DNA of 40,541 bases from Thermoanaerobaculia bacterium (GTDB lineage: Bacteria; Acidobacteriota; Thermoanaerobaculia; Multivoradales; JAHEKO01): the NCBI GenBank assembly GCA_947259925.1, contig CAMYOG010000045.1:1-40541 (forward strand). Reading direction: 5' to 3'. Below the pieces are notes generated by a model. That model made no database searches. It was given only the letters and a program-made list of their open reading frames with translations, and was not told where the DNA came from. Position 1 is the stretch's first letter, and every line of letters begins with the position of its first letter. This document shows positions 16,665 through 24,454 of this stretch, piece by piece. The position numbers were made by a program, and so were the translations under genes.

Positions 16665-17402
16665 CTACTCGTCGCGGACGGCGATGTTGTAGCTCGTGGT
16701 CACGGTCAGAGAGCCGTCCTCTCCCATGAACGTCAGGGTGACGTTGTCCCTGCCGCAGGTGAAGGTGGCGTTCCGGATGCCGGCGATGTCCGTCCGCGAC
16801 ACGTCGCAGTCGTCGAGCTGCTCGCCCTGCCACTCGACCACCTCGTCCATGGTCCTACTGGTGGTGTAGTTGAGCATCCCCGACCATTGGTCGGAGCTCT
16901 TCGAGGCGACCATCGGGTTCACGGTGTCGGCGTCCGGGTAGATGATCTCCTCGGGGACGTTCGAGGTGTCGCCGCCACCGCCGAAGATGTTGATGCTGGT
17001 CTCCTCGCCGTCGCCGCTCTCCGCGGTGCCGCTGGGCCCGCCCTCGCCGAGGCTGAAGGAGCTCGTCTCACCGTCGCCGGTGGTCATGGTGAACTTCCCC
17101 TGCTCGATGTCCTCGAAGCTCATGGTGATCGTCTCGCCGTCCTTCTCGAAGGTGACGGACTCGTCGTCGGACGAGACGAACTTGGTGTCGGGGTTCATCT
17201 TGATCGCCATCTCGGCCATCGCCTTGGCGGGGTTGTCCTGGATCTCGCCGACGATCTCCGCGCCCTTCTTGGCGACGAAGAACCCGCCGACCGCGAGCAC
17301 TACGACCGCGATCAGGATCAGGCCGACACAGCCGATGGCGATCCACGCCAGGGGCCCGAAGCCCTTCTTCTGGGGTTGCTGAGGCTGAACCGGCTCATTC
17401 AT
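16665..17402 (-). CDS. Single-pass membrane protein with acidic extracytoplasmic domain
   Basis: I do not recognise a family. 245 residues: a short Pro/Gln-rich cytoplasmic start (NEPVQPQQPQKKGFGP), one transmembrane helix (WIAIGCVGLILIAVVVLAVGGFF), then a mostly acidic outer part. Residues about 45-115 contain KMNPDTKFVSSDDESVTF, consistent with a small beta domain. A Gly/Ser/Asp-rich linker follows. The C-terminal 90 residues hold two cysteines (DDCDVSR, FTCGRD) that could form a disulfide, and end in a beta-rich TLTFMGEDGSLTVTTSYNI. I start at ATG 17402 because GGAGGAG lies eight bases before it; ATG 17417 overlaps that site. Own transcription unit or tail of the tyrA operon, 75 bases downstream of tyrA's start-distal end. 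Confidence 0.75.
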   Translation of the reverse strand: MNEPVQPQQPQKKGFGPLAWIAIGCVGLILIAVVVLAVGGFFVAKKGAEIVGEIQDNPAKAMAEMAIKMNPDTKFVSSDDESVTFEKDGETITMSFEDIEQGKFTMTTGDGETSSFSLGEGGPSGTAESGDGEETSINIFGGGGDTSNVPEEIIYPDADTVNPMVASKSSDQWSGMLNYTTSRTMDEVVEWQGEQLDDCDVSRTDIAGIRNATFTCGRDNVTLTFMGEDGSLTVTTSYNIAVRDE

Positions 17403-17477
17403 CACCATCTCCTCCATCTGCGACCGGACCGTCCCTGCTGGCCGGCGATGCGTCGAACCTGTGTGGACGGGTCCATG

Positions 17478-18584
17478 TTATCCCGTAAAGGAGCTGTCGC
17501 GCCTACCCGAGAAGTACTCGCGTCCACGCTCCATAAGGTCGGTGAACCTGGCCTCGTCACCTTCTGCGACCGCTCGCCGGAGCGTCCCTACGGCCTGCTC
17601 GAGCGCCTCGAGCGGCTCGTGGCCGAAGGCGTTCAGGTGCTGGATCTCGAAGTAGAGGCGCGGGTTCTCGGTGGCCACCCGCTCAGCGACCGCCAGCTGT
17701 TGCTCGAACGTCGTGCTCGAGATCGCCGACAGCCGGGGCACCTCCTCACCGCTCTCCGCCAGCGCCGAGAAGAAGGCGATGTTGAGGGCGTGCGAGAGAC
17801 CGAGGACGAACGCGACCACACGGTCGTGCTCGTCGAGGCCCATGTGGACGCGCTCCGCCATGGTCGAGGCGAACAGGCTCTCCGCTTCGGCGACCGCGGT
17901 GGGGGAGCCGACGTCGACCAGGATCACGTGCCGGCCGGACAGCATCTCGGTGTCCGGACCGAACATCGGGTGGATCGAGGTCACGCGAACTCCGGCCTCG
18001 ACCAGCGCTTCGAGGCCGGCGCGCAGGGGCGACTTGAGCGAGCCGATGTCGAAGACCAGACCTCGCGGCCGGCGCGTGGCGAGCTCGAGGAGGATCTGCC
18101 CGGTCGCTCGCAGCGGCGCCGCGACGACGATCAGGTCGTGGTCGAGGGGCGACTGGTGCCAATCGTCGAGATTCGGGAAGCCTTCGATCGGTCCGGCCGT
18201 ATCGGCGGTCTCGACCCGGAAACCCTGAGACGCCAGGAAGCGGCTGAACCACGATCCCATCCGCCCGCAGCCGCCGATCACCAGCGCCTCGCGGCCGGTG
18301 CCCTCGGCCTGCGCCGCGACTCGCTGGCGCTCCTGTACCGACAGCGCTTCCTGGATCAGCCGCCGCATCAGGTCCTCGGCCAGATCGGCCGACAGGTCGA
18401 GCGCCGCGGCGGCGTCCCGGGCGCGCTCGAGGACCTCCTTCTCCTGACGGAAGTCGCGGATCGGCAGACCGCCGGACTCCTTGGCCAGGCCTATCGCCTG
18501 CGCCAGCCGCCGCCGCCGGGCGGCCAGCTCCAGGAGCTGGCCGTCGATCTCGGCCAACTCCCGTCGGAGATCTTCGAGTCGCAC
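17478..18584 (-). CDS. tyrA: Bifunctional chorismate mutase / prephenate dehydrogenase
   Basis: Two consecutive steps to tyrosine in one protein of 368 residues. Residues 1-90 form an AroQ-type chorismate mutase (LRRELAEIDGQLLELAARRR, then AQAIGLAKE and RQEKEVLERA), with the Arg and Lys residues that hold the dicarboxylate. The dehydrogenase follows: Rossmann ALVIGGCGRMGSWFS (about 98-112), FDIGSLKSPL, the conserved SIHPMFGPDT (about 203) and the helical LGLSHALNIAFF. This is the same T-protein arrangement as in enterobacteria. Start is GTG; TAAGAT sits six bases before it and there is no Shine-Dalgarno. Confidence 0.93.
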   Translation of the reverse strand: MRLEDLRRELAEIDGQLLELAARRRRLAQAIGLAKESGGLPIRDFRQEKEVLERARDAAAALDLSADLAEDLMRRLIQEALSVQERQRVAAQAEGTGREALVIGGCGRMGSWFSRFLASQGFRVETADTAGPIEGFPNLDDWHQSPLDHDLIVVAAPLRATGQILLELATRRPRGLVFDIGSLKSPLRAGLEALVEAGVRVTSIHPMFGPDTEMLSGRHVILVDVGSPTAVAEAESLFASTMAERVHMGLDEHDRVVAFVLGLSHALNIAFFSALAESGEEVPRLSAISSTTFEQQLAVAERVATENPRLYFEIQHLNAFGHEPLEALEQAVGTLRRAVAEGDEARFTDLMERGREYFSGRRDSSFTG

Positions 18585-18590
18585 GCGGCT

Positions 18591-18596
18591 ATCTTA
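18591..18596 (-). promoter_or_regulatory. Candidate -10 element (TAAGAT) for tyrA
   Basis: TAAGAT, six bases, GTG start at 18584 on the minus strand. An inverted repeat CGGCCG...CGGCCG lies immediately upstream (about 18597-18623) and may separate tyrA from the S1 gene. Confidence 0.45.
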
Positions 18597-18682
18597 CGGC
18601 CGCCTGGCGGTGGCCCGGCCGTTCATCTCTTCGCCAGCAGGGCGCGAGCGATGAGTAACCGCTCTTGTCGAGACGCGCGGCC

Positions 18683-19726
18683 CTACTTGCGGATCTTCTG
18701 AAACGCCGCAGCGAGCGCGTTGAAGCCGCCGCTGCTTCCGTCCTTCTCGCGCTGGGACTTCTTGAAGTTCTCGACGTCGCTCCGGCTGCCTTCGGTCTGT
18801 GAGCCCTCGAGCGCCAGCGAGATTCGTCGCCGGCGTGGGTCGACGCTCATCACCATGACCGAGATCTCTTTGCCGGGCGAGTAGACCCGGTTGATCGAGG
18901 CGTCGCGCGGCAGGTTCATGACCGACGCCGGAAGCAGTCCGGTCAGGCCCGGCTCGAGCGCGACAAAGGCGCCGAACGACGCGGTCCGCTCGACCGTGCC
19001 CTGGACGACGCTCCCTTCGGGGAAGCGCTCGGCCACGCCCTTCCACGGATCGGGCTCGAGGGCCTTCATCGACAGCGAGATCCGCTTGCCGCCCTGCTCG
19101 ACCCTGAGCACCTTCACCTTGACCTTCTGGCCGACGCTCAGGACGCTGGCCGGATCCTCGACCCGCTTGCGGCTGATCTCGGAGACGTGGATCAGACCCT
19201 GGACGCCACCCAGATCGACGAAGGCGCCGAAGTTGGTAAGCGACGCTACCTTGCCCTCGATCTCCGAGCCGACCTGGATGTTCTGGCGCAGCTCGGCGCG
19301 CTTGCGGGCTCGCTCGCCCTGGAGCACCTTGGTGCGCGACAGGACGACCCGCTTACCCGAATCTTCGATCCGGAGCACCACGAAGTCGTAGCCTTTGTCG
19401 AGGTAGTCCTTCGGAGCGTGGACCTTGCCGAGCTCCATCTCGGAGTTCGGGCAGAACGCGGTCACGCCTTCGCAAACGACGTGGAAGCCACCCTTGTTCC
19501 AGCCGATCACCTTGCCCTGGATCACCTGCTGATCGCGCATCCGCTCCCGGAGAGCGAGCACGGCCGGCGATACCGCTTCGTCACGCCCGGTCTTAGCGCT
19601 TTGTCCGTCGTCCTTCTTGCCCTCGGAAGGTGCCTCGGAAGACGGCTCTCCGACAGCCCCCGCTACCGCCTGCTCGGTCTCGACCTCGGCTGGTGCCTCG
19701 GGCGAATCTACTGACTGCTCGCTCAT
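18683..19726 (-). CDS. S1 RNA-binding domain protein (ribosomal protein S1-like)
   Basis: 347 residues. An acidic, disordered N-terminus of about 60 residues is followed by three S1 OB-fold domains at about 67-133, 151-221 and 238-306, and a charged tail. The second domain is the most canonical (GKVASLTNFGAFVDLGGVQGLIHVSEIS), the third also retains TASFGAFVALEPGLTGLLP, and the first is divergent (WNKGGFHVVCEGVTAFCPNSEM), as in the ribosome-binding end of S1. Full bacterial S1 has four to six domains, so this is a short S1, either the main rpsA of this organism or a paralogue. It would bind mRNA in translation. ATG 19726 has no clear Shine-Dalgarno; a good promoter lies 80 bases upstream. Confidence 0.88.
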   Translation of the reverse strand: MSEQSVDSPEAPAEVETEQAVAGAVGEPSSEAPSEGKKDDGQSAKTGRDEAVSPAVLALRERMRDQQVIQGKVIGWNKGGFHVVCEGVTAFCPNSEMELGKVHAPKDYLDKGYDFVVLRIEDSGKRVVLSRTKVLQGERARKRAELRQNIQVGSEIEGKVASLTNFGAFVDLGGVQGLIHVSEISRKRVEDPASVLSVGQKVKVKVLRVEQGGKRISLSMKALEPDPWKGVAERFPEGSVVQGTVERTASFGAFVALEPGLTGLLPASVMNLPRDASINRVYSPGKEISVMVMSVDPRRRRISLALEGSQTEGSRSDVENFKKSQREKDGSSGGFNALAAAFQKIRK

Positions 19727-19805
19727 AGGAAGAGGTTTTGCCTGACGAACTCTGGGCTCTGAACTGCGGACTCGAAGCGGTGACGGTTTTTCCGGCGGGA
19801 AGGGG

Positions 19806-19835
19806 AGTATGGCATCTGTGTGGGCCGTCAGTCAA
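19806..19835 (-). promoter_or_regulatory. Sigma-70-type promoter for the S1-domain gene
   Basis: On the minus strand TTGACT (19830-19835) and CATACT (19806-19811) are 18 bases apart, each five of six or nearly so to consensus. Predicted start of transcription near 19799 gives a leader of about 70 bases. This is the best complete -35/-10 pair in the window. Confidence 0.6.
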
Positions 19836-19905
19836 TCGAGTCCCGGCTCGGGGTGGATGATCGAAACCGGGCCAGGTCCCGGTGGCCGAGAGCCGCGGAG
19901 GCGAA

Positions 19906-19911
19906 TAGAAT
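19906..19911 (+). promoter_or_regulatory. Candidate -10 element (TAGAAT) for the 19945 gene
   Basis: TAGAAT 33 bases before the ATG at 19945; no convincing -35. Divergent from the S1 promoter. Confidence 0.35.
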
Positions 19912-19944
19912 AGCGGCTCTCTCGATCTCTCCGGGGCTGAGAAC

Positions 19945-20193
19945 ATGGATCTGACGACCGTCGAGCAAGTCATCATGGACCGCTTCTACGAGAAGAGCCG
20001 GATGGCCGGTGGCCCCCGGGCCGGCTATGTGCTGCGCAAAGACGCGGTGGTCTGTCTCGGGGACGAGCACCCGGATCTCGATTTCGAGTCCGGGCTCGAG
20101 GCGCTGATCGACAAGGGGCTCCTGCTGCGCGCCGAGTCCGGCGGCTTCTATTACCTGTCCGAAGCCGGATCCGAAGCGTTGCAGGTGCGCTAA
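19945..20193 (+). CDS. Small winged-helix-like protein
   Basis: 82 residues, soluble, no cysteine pair or signal. Helix (TTVEQVIMDRFYEKSRMAG), short segments, then SGLEALIDKGLLLRAESGGFYYLSEAGSEALQ. The ending, a recognition-type helix, a two-strand wing (LLLRAESGGFYYL) and a final Ser-Glu-x-Gly helix, is how PadR, MarR and similar winged-helix domains close. I infer a minimal winged-helix protein, DNA binding or protein binding. It is followed after 35 bases by the TPR gene at 20229 on the same strand, so they are probably co-transcribed. Confidence 0.65.
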   Translation: MDLTTVEQVIMDRFYEKSRMAGGPRAGYVLRKDAVVCLGDEHPDLDFESGLEALIDKGLLLRAESGGFYYLSEAGSEALQVR

Positions 20194-20228
20194 GCCCCGA
20201 TCGAACGACCGTCGAAACCCTCCGAGTT

Positions 20229-20999
20229 GTGAGCAGACGCGCAACGACCCGGCCCATCTGGGCGCTGTCCGCTCTTCTGGGCATCCTCGCGAGCTCGAGC
20301 GCCGACGCGGTTCGCGTGCCCGAGCCGACCGAGCGTTTCCAGCACCAGATCGAGATCGGCGATGTCGCTGCGCTCGACGAGGCGCGACTCGAGATCCAGC
20401 GGAGCATCGCGGTGGGTGGACTCGACGACGAGCAGATCGCCGCGCGCCGCTACGACTGGGCCTACCTCAACTGGCGGGTCAGCAACATCGTGCGCGCAAG
20501 CGACCGCAAGCGCGGCAAGGCGCTGCTCAAGGAAGCCGAGCAGCAACTAGACCTGTTGCTCGAGCGCGAACCGGACAACGCCGAGGCGCATGCGCTCAAG
20601 GGCACCGTGATCGGTGATCGGATCACCGGCGCGCTCAGCGGCGCGCTGCTGGGACGCAAGTCGAGCGCCAGTCACAAGCAGGCGCTGGAGCTGGCGCCGG
20701 AGAATCCGCGCGTCGCGCTCCTGCGCGGCGTCGGCTTCTACTACACGCCCAAGACGTTCGGCGGCGGCAGTGACGTCGCCGAGGAAGAGCTGCGCCGCGC
20801 GGTCGAGCTGTTCGGGCGGCAGCCCGACGGGACCAACTGGCCGAACTGGGGCCGTACCGACGCGTTCGCCTGGCTCGGCATCGTCCTGACGGACCGCGGT
20901 GCAGTAGACGAGGCGCGCTCTCTCTACCAGCGCGCGCTCGCCTTGCAGCCCGAGAACGTCTGGATCCGGGACGAGCTCCTGCCGTCCCTGTCCGAGTAG
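20229..20999 (+). CDS. Exported TPR protein
   Basis: 256 residues starting at GTG. Signal peptide (MSRRATTRPIWALSALLGILASSSADA) and helical repeats: DEARLEIQRSIAVGGLDDEQIAARRYDWAYLNWRV, QLDLLLEREPDNAEAHALKGTV, KQALELAPENPRVALLRGVGFYYTPKTFGGG and a final GAVDEARSLYQRALALQPENVWI. The last three are clear TPR units at about 105-140, 150-185 and 220-250. Likely a periplasmic scaffold. It converges on the flippase gene with 13 bases between. Confidence 0.8.
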   Translation: MSRRATTRPIWALSALLGILASSSADAVRVPEPTERFQHQIEIGDVAALDEARLEIQRSIAVGGLDDEQIAARRYDWAYLNWRVSNIVRASDRKRGKALLKEAEQQLDLLLEREPDNAEAHALKGTVIGDRITGALSGALLGRKSSASHKQALELAPENPRVALLRGVGFYYTPKTFGGGSDVAEEELRRAVELFGRQPDGTNWPNWGRTDAFAWLGIVLTDRGAVDEARSLYQRALALQPENVWIRDELLPSLSE

Positions 21000-21012
21000 C
21001 GTCCCGGTCGAG

Positions 21013-22416
21013 CTACCGCCTCAGGAAGGCACGGAAGGCGGCCCCGAAGCGCCAGGCGTAGAAGGCGAAGACGACGCCGAGCGCCGCCAACGAGAGCGCG
21101 AAACGAGTCCAGATCCGCTCGCCACCGAGCCACCAGGCGAGTAGGAACGGCACCACCGGCGCCCCGTAGAGGAGGACGATGTCCTGGACCAGCTGGCGGA
21201 ACGGTCCGGGGGCCACTCGGTAGATCGCCCAGGCCATGACCAGGCCGCCGAGCGGCAGGTAGTTCGCCCACGCCATGCCGACCGGACCCCAGAGGCCGGT
21301 GAACACCCAGCCGAATCCGATGAACGACAACAGCGTCAGGCCGACCGAGGCGATCCAGACGAAGTCCTTGTGGAAGACCTTGAGCAGCTCACCTCCCAGG
21401 CGGCTGAAGGGGTCCATCAGCGGCGCGAGAGCGAGGACCTTCAGGAACGCCGGTGCGAGGATCCACTTCTCGCCTCCGAGAATGCGGATCGACGTCTCCG
21501 GGTTGACCAGCAGGAAGGCGGCGACCGGCGCTTCGATGGCGAGGATCAACAGGGTGGCCAGGCGGTAGGCTTCGGCCTGTCTCTCGGGCTCGTCCTGATA
21601 GGCGACCAGCGCCGGATAGAGCGTCCGGGTGATGGCGGGCACCAGGGTGACGGTCACCAGGACGGCCACGAAGTAGGCGAAGTAGTAGTGGCCGATCTTG
21701 TCGGCGCTGAAGCGGAGACCGAGGATGACCGTGTCGACGCGCTGGACGAAGATGGCCAGAAACCAGATCGAGCCGAGGGGGAGACTGTGCCGGATCAAGC
21801 GCCAGGTATTGCCGCGCTCCCAGGTGAGCGGCATCGACCCGATAGCGCGTGCCCAGAGATGAGCGGTGTAGACGCCGGTCGACAGGATCAGACCGACGAC
21901 CAGACTCCAGACGCCGTAGCCGAGGTAGGCGAGGGTCAGGGTCGAGGCCGCATAGACTAGATTGCGCAGGATCTCGGGCGCGACCGTGCGCCCTACCTGT
22001 AGCTCGGCGTCGAAATAGACCCGCGGTACCGATGCCAGACCTTCGAGCAGCAGGTAGAGGCTGAAGGTCGCCACCACCGGCACGACCTCGGGGTGGGGCT
22101 CGGTCATGCCGCGGGCGATCACCGCCGCGCCGAGAAAGGTGCCGAGGGCGAGGGCCACGCCCCAGGTCGCCTGGACGAAGAGGAGATTGCCGTAGGGCCG
22201 GCTCGGCACCCGGACGATGTGGTAGACGAGCCCGAGGTCGCGAACCGCTCCCAGCACCAGGAATACCGAGAGTGCCCAGTCGTAGAGGCCGTAGTCCCCG
22301 GGCAGGATCAAGCGCCGGAGCGCCAGGGTGATCAGGAAGGTAACGCCGACCCGCCAGATCTGCGAGAAGGTGGCGGCCCCGGTCGAGCGGGCGAAGCGGC
22401 GAGTGGTATCGGACAT
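21013..22416 (-). CDS. Oligosaccharide/polysaccharide flippase family protein (Wzx-like)
   Basis: 467 residues, 12-14 transmembrane helices of the MOP superfamily. The N-terminus (GAATFSQIWRVGVTFLITLALRRLILPGDYGLYDWALSVF) matches polysaccharide transporters that flip lipid-linked O-antigen or capsule units from the inner to the outer face of the plasma membrane. The region FVQRVDTVILGLRFSADKIGHYYFAY is the typical TM7 motif (D-x-x-x-L-G) of this family. No glycosyltransferase or other sugar genes are adjacent, so substrate is unknown and this may be an orphan flippase. ATG 22416 lies 27 bases after a TATCCT hexamer. Confidence 0.88.
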   Translation of the reverse strand: MSDTTRRFARSTGAATFSQIWRVGVTFLITLALRRLILPGDYGLYDWALSVFLVLGAVRDLGLVYHIVRVPSRPYGNLLFVQATWGVALALGTFLGAAVIARGMTEPHPEVVPVVATFSLYLLLEGLASVPRVYFDAELQVGRTVAPEILRNLVYAASTLTLAYLGYGVWSLVVGLILSTGVYTAHLWARAIGSMPLTWERGNTWRLIRHSLPLGSIWFLAIFVQRVDTVILGLRFSADKIGHYYFAYFVAVLVTVTLVPAITRTLYPALVAYQDEPERQAEAYRLATLLILAIEAPVAAFLLVNPETSIRILGGEKWILAPAFLKVLALAPLMDPFSRLGGELLKVFHKDFVWIASVGLTLLSFIGFGWVFTGLWGPVGMAWANYLPLGGLVMAWAIYRVAPGPFRQLVQDIVLLYGAPVVPFLLAWWLGGERIWTRFALSLAALGVVFAFYAWRFGAAFRAFLRR

Positions 22417-22462
22417 GCGCGGGAGTCGCGGGGATCGAAAGCGAGGATAGCCGATCTCCGTA

Positions 22463-22468
22463 CATAAT
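22463..22468 (+). promoter_or_regulatory. Candidate -10 element (CATAAT) for the 22476 gene
   Basis: CATAAT (five of six to TATAAT), then seven bases, then ATG. The AGGAG present touches the ATG directly, a spacing at which it cannot serve this start. Confidence 0.45.
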
Positions 22469-22475
22469 CGAGGAG

Positions 22476-23249
22476 ATGAGACTGGCAGTCCTGGTACTCG
22501 CGTTGATCCTCGCCGTCGTCTCGCCGGCCCTCGGCGCCGAGAAGGTCGAACGGCTCGCCGTCGTCGACCAGGCGATCGAGTACCACGGCGGCGAGCTCTT
22601 CCAGCAGAGCGAGATCCGCCTGCGCATGTGCTCGAAGTCGGGCTGTAGCGAGCTGCGCGCCCGGGTCGACGGTGGCCGGTTCGATCTCGAGGCGGCAGCG
22701 GCGGTCAGCGACGGCCATCGACGCGTGCGGATCACCAACGACAGCGTGGCGCGTTGGGAGAACGGCGCCCGGCGGGTGGTCGAGTCAGAGCTGGAGCAGC
22801 GCTTCCGTGACTGGGTGATGTCACGGATCTACTTCACCTTCCTGCCATTCCGGCTCAACGATCCGAGCGTCTTCAAGCAGGACCTGGGGGCCGAGGAGTG
22901 GAACGGGCGTCTACTCCACAAGGTCAAGGTCACCTTCACCCCCGGCTCGAGCACCCACGCCCAGGACGAGTACCTCTACTGGTTCGACCCCCAGACCGGC
23001 CGGCTCGAGCAGTTTGCCTACAGCTATGCGACCGGCGGCGGTGGGCTCCGGTTCCGGAGGACCTTCAACCACCGCCGGGTCGGCGGGATCGGCTTCTTCG
23101 ATCAGGAGAACCTGGGCGTCAACGGACCGGACCTGTCCGTCGACCTGATCACGCCCGACTACGTCGCCGGCACGATGACCCCGGTGTCGACGATCACCCT
23201 GCACGACATCACGGTAGAGGTCCTGACAAGGGGAGAGCCATCTCCCTAG
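22476..23249 (+). CDS. Secreted protein, DUF6503-like
   Basis: 257 residues: signal peptide (MRLAVLVLALILAVVSPALGA) then a single domain rich in beta strands, with HGGELFQQSEIRLRMCSKSG, YFTFLPFRLNDPSVFKQDLG, WNGRLLHKVKVTF and QDEYLYWFDPQTGRLEQFAYSY. This order resembles the DUF6503 group and, more loosely, the LolA/LolB-type or outer-membrane lipoprotein-sorting fold with a large half-barrel. Two cysteines (MCSKSGC) near residue 50 could form a disulfide. Function unknown. The gene ends 28 bases before a large foldback element. Confidence 0.6.
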   Translation: MRLAVLVLALILAVVSPALGAEKVERLAVVDQAIEYHGGELFQQSEIRLRMCSKSGCSELRARVDGGRFDLEAAAAVSDGHRRVRITNDSVARWENGARRVVESELEQRFRDWVMSRIYFTFLPFRLNDPSVFKQDLGAEEWNGRLLHKVKVTFTPGSSTHAQDEYLYWFDPQTGRLEQFAYSYATGGGGLRFRRTFNHRRVGGIGFFDQENLGVNGPDLSVDLITPDYVAGTMTPVSTITLHDITVEVLTRGEPSP

Positions 23250-23276
23250 GCCTTCGAGATCACCTTGGTTGCGGGC

Positions 23277-23409
23277 ACCCTTCTCGGGAGGGCAGGGGTA
23301 CCCCCGCAGGGCTGTCGGCGCTCAGCGCCTGGGCCGTGAGGCTCCGGTAGAGGGAGGGGCGCCTCCTTTATGCCCTGGCCAGGGGCACCCCTGCCCTCCC
23401 GAGAAGGTC
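23277..23409. repeat. Foldback element with 21-bp perfect terminal inverted repeats
   Basis: The arm at 23279-23299 is the exact reverse complement of 23387-23407 (starts CCTTCTCGGGAGGG). After one mismatch four more pairs follow (CCCC 23301-23304 with GGGG 23382-23385), and CAGGGC/GCCCTG pair further in. The centre contains its own small hairpin GGCGC-TCA-GCGCC. The 130-base element sits between convergent genes and has no open frame of interest. It could be a MITE-like remnant, or a strong bidirectional terminator. Confidence 0.75.
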
Positions 23410-23449
23410 GCCGGGTCACCTGGCGTCGATGTAGATAGCCGTCCCCGAG

Positions 23450-24064
23450 CTACAGGCCGGGGGCCGATTCCTGCTCGGACATCGAGCCCTCGAGCCCCAG
23501 GGTCTCGGCCGACTCCTGCATCGCGGTCAGCACGTTCTGGACGTGCTCCCAGAGCTCGAGCTTGCCGTCGAAGCACTCGCGGCTGAAGTCCTCGGTCGCT
23601 TCGGCCACCTCGTCGCGGTCGACGCCGGCGGCGAAGATCTTCGACTTCCAGCGCTTCTTGACCGACTTGAGCTTCATCTGCCGGATGTCCTTGTCGGGCC
23701 GTACCAGGGTGCCGGCAATCATCAGTCCGGTGATCTCGTCGCACGCCATCAACGCGAAGTCGATCGGTCGCTCACGCTCGACGCCGGTCCCCGCGGTGTT
23801 GTGCGAGAGGATCGCCTGCACCACGGTCTCCGGGCAGCCGCGCTCGCGCAGTAGGGCCGCACCCTCCTTCGGATGCGCCTCGAGCGTCGGGTGGACCTCC
23901 CAGTCGTAGTCATGAAGTAGACCCGCCAGCCCCCAGGTCTCCGGGTCCGCTCCGAGCTTCGCCGCGTAGAAGCGCATCGCCGCCTCCACCGCCAGCATGT
24001 GCCGCCGCAGCCCCTCGGCCCCGACGTGCTCCTGCATGATCGCCAGTCCTTGCTCTCGATCCAT
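23450..24064 (-). CDS. HD domain protein (metal-dependent phosphohydrolase fold)
   Basis: 204 residues. HD signature in order: His22 (LRRHMLAVE), His51-Asp52 in GLLHDYDWEVHP, and a later Asp in MACDEITG. This is the layout of small HDIG proteins that bind divalent metal and cleave phosphomonoesters or phosphodiesters of nucleotides. The C-terminal 80 residues are helical and charged, ending in an acidic tail. Substrate cannot be read. The start ATG 24064 has GGAG nearby. It lies 16 bases downstream of the hotdog gene on the same strand, so the two form an operon. Confidence 0.85.
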   Translation of the reverse strand: MDREQGLAIMQEHVGAEGLRRHMLAVEAAMRFYAAKLGADPETWGLAGLLHDYDWEVHPTLEAHPKEGAALLRERGCPETVVQAILSHNTAGTGVERERPIDFALMACDEITGLMIAGTLVRPDKDIRQMKLKSVKKRWKSKIFAAGVDRDEVAEATEDFSRECFDGKLELWEHVQNVLTAMQESAETLGLEGSMSEQESAPGL

Positions 24065-24080
24065 CTCCGCTCTCCGATCT

Positions 24081-24422
24081 CTAGCCCATCACGGCGAAGG
24101 TCACCGTCGCCTTCGCCACCAGCTTCTCCTCCTGGAAGACCTCGCCTTCGGCGACCGCCAGGGTGCGGCCGCGCTTGATCACCGTGCCCTTGGCCACCAG
24201 CCGGCCCGGCGCCGCACGTCGCATCAGGTTGATCGACACGATCGTCGGCACCACCGAGGCCGCTACCGCCGAGGCGGCCGAGACCTCGGCCATGGTCGTC
24301 AGGACGGCGAAGTGGATCAGCCCCGGGGCGACCTGGTGCTCGGGCCGGGTGTCGAGGACGACCTCGGCCGGCTCGGCGCCGCGCGCCATCCCCAGCCAGT
24401 CGTTGAAATTGGTCCCTGTCAC
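24081..24422 (-). CDS. Hotdog-fold thioesterase-like protein
   Basis: About 113 residues of the PaaI/DUF4442 type: N-terminal FNDWLGMARGAEPAEV, the central helix PGLIHFAVLTTMAEVSAASA with the Glu expected in the hotdog helix, then IVSINLMRRAAPGRLVAKGTVIKRGRTLAVAEGEVF, the usual long strands with the RxGR turn. These enzymes hydrolyse acyl-CoA thioesters; substrate unknown. I choose GTG 24422 because TACGAT lies six bases upstream and the next GTG (24440) would add six residues that do not fit the family. Divergent from pepE, so the two promoters overlap. Confidence 0.8.
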   Translation of the reverse strand: MTGTNFNDWLGMARGAEPAEVVLDTRPEHQVAPGLIHFAVLTTMAEVSAASAVAASVVPTIVSINLMRRAAPGRLVAKGTVIKRGRTLAVAEGEVFQEEKLVAKATVTFAVMG

Positions 24423-24428
24423 TGAAGT

Positions 24429-24434
24429 ATCGTA
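24429..24434 (-). promoter_or_regulatory. Candidate -10 element (TACGAT) for the hotdog-HD operon
   Basis: TACGAT, six bases, GTG start at 24422. Read on the other strand the same bases give TATCG(T), possibly part of the pepE promoter. Confidence 0.4.
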
Positions 24435-24454
24435 GCGCACGGAGGACGCGCTGG

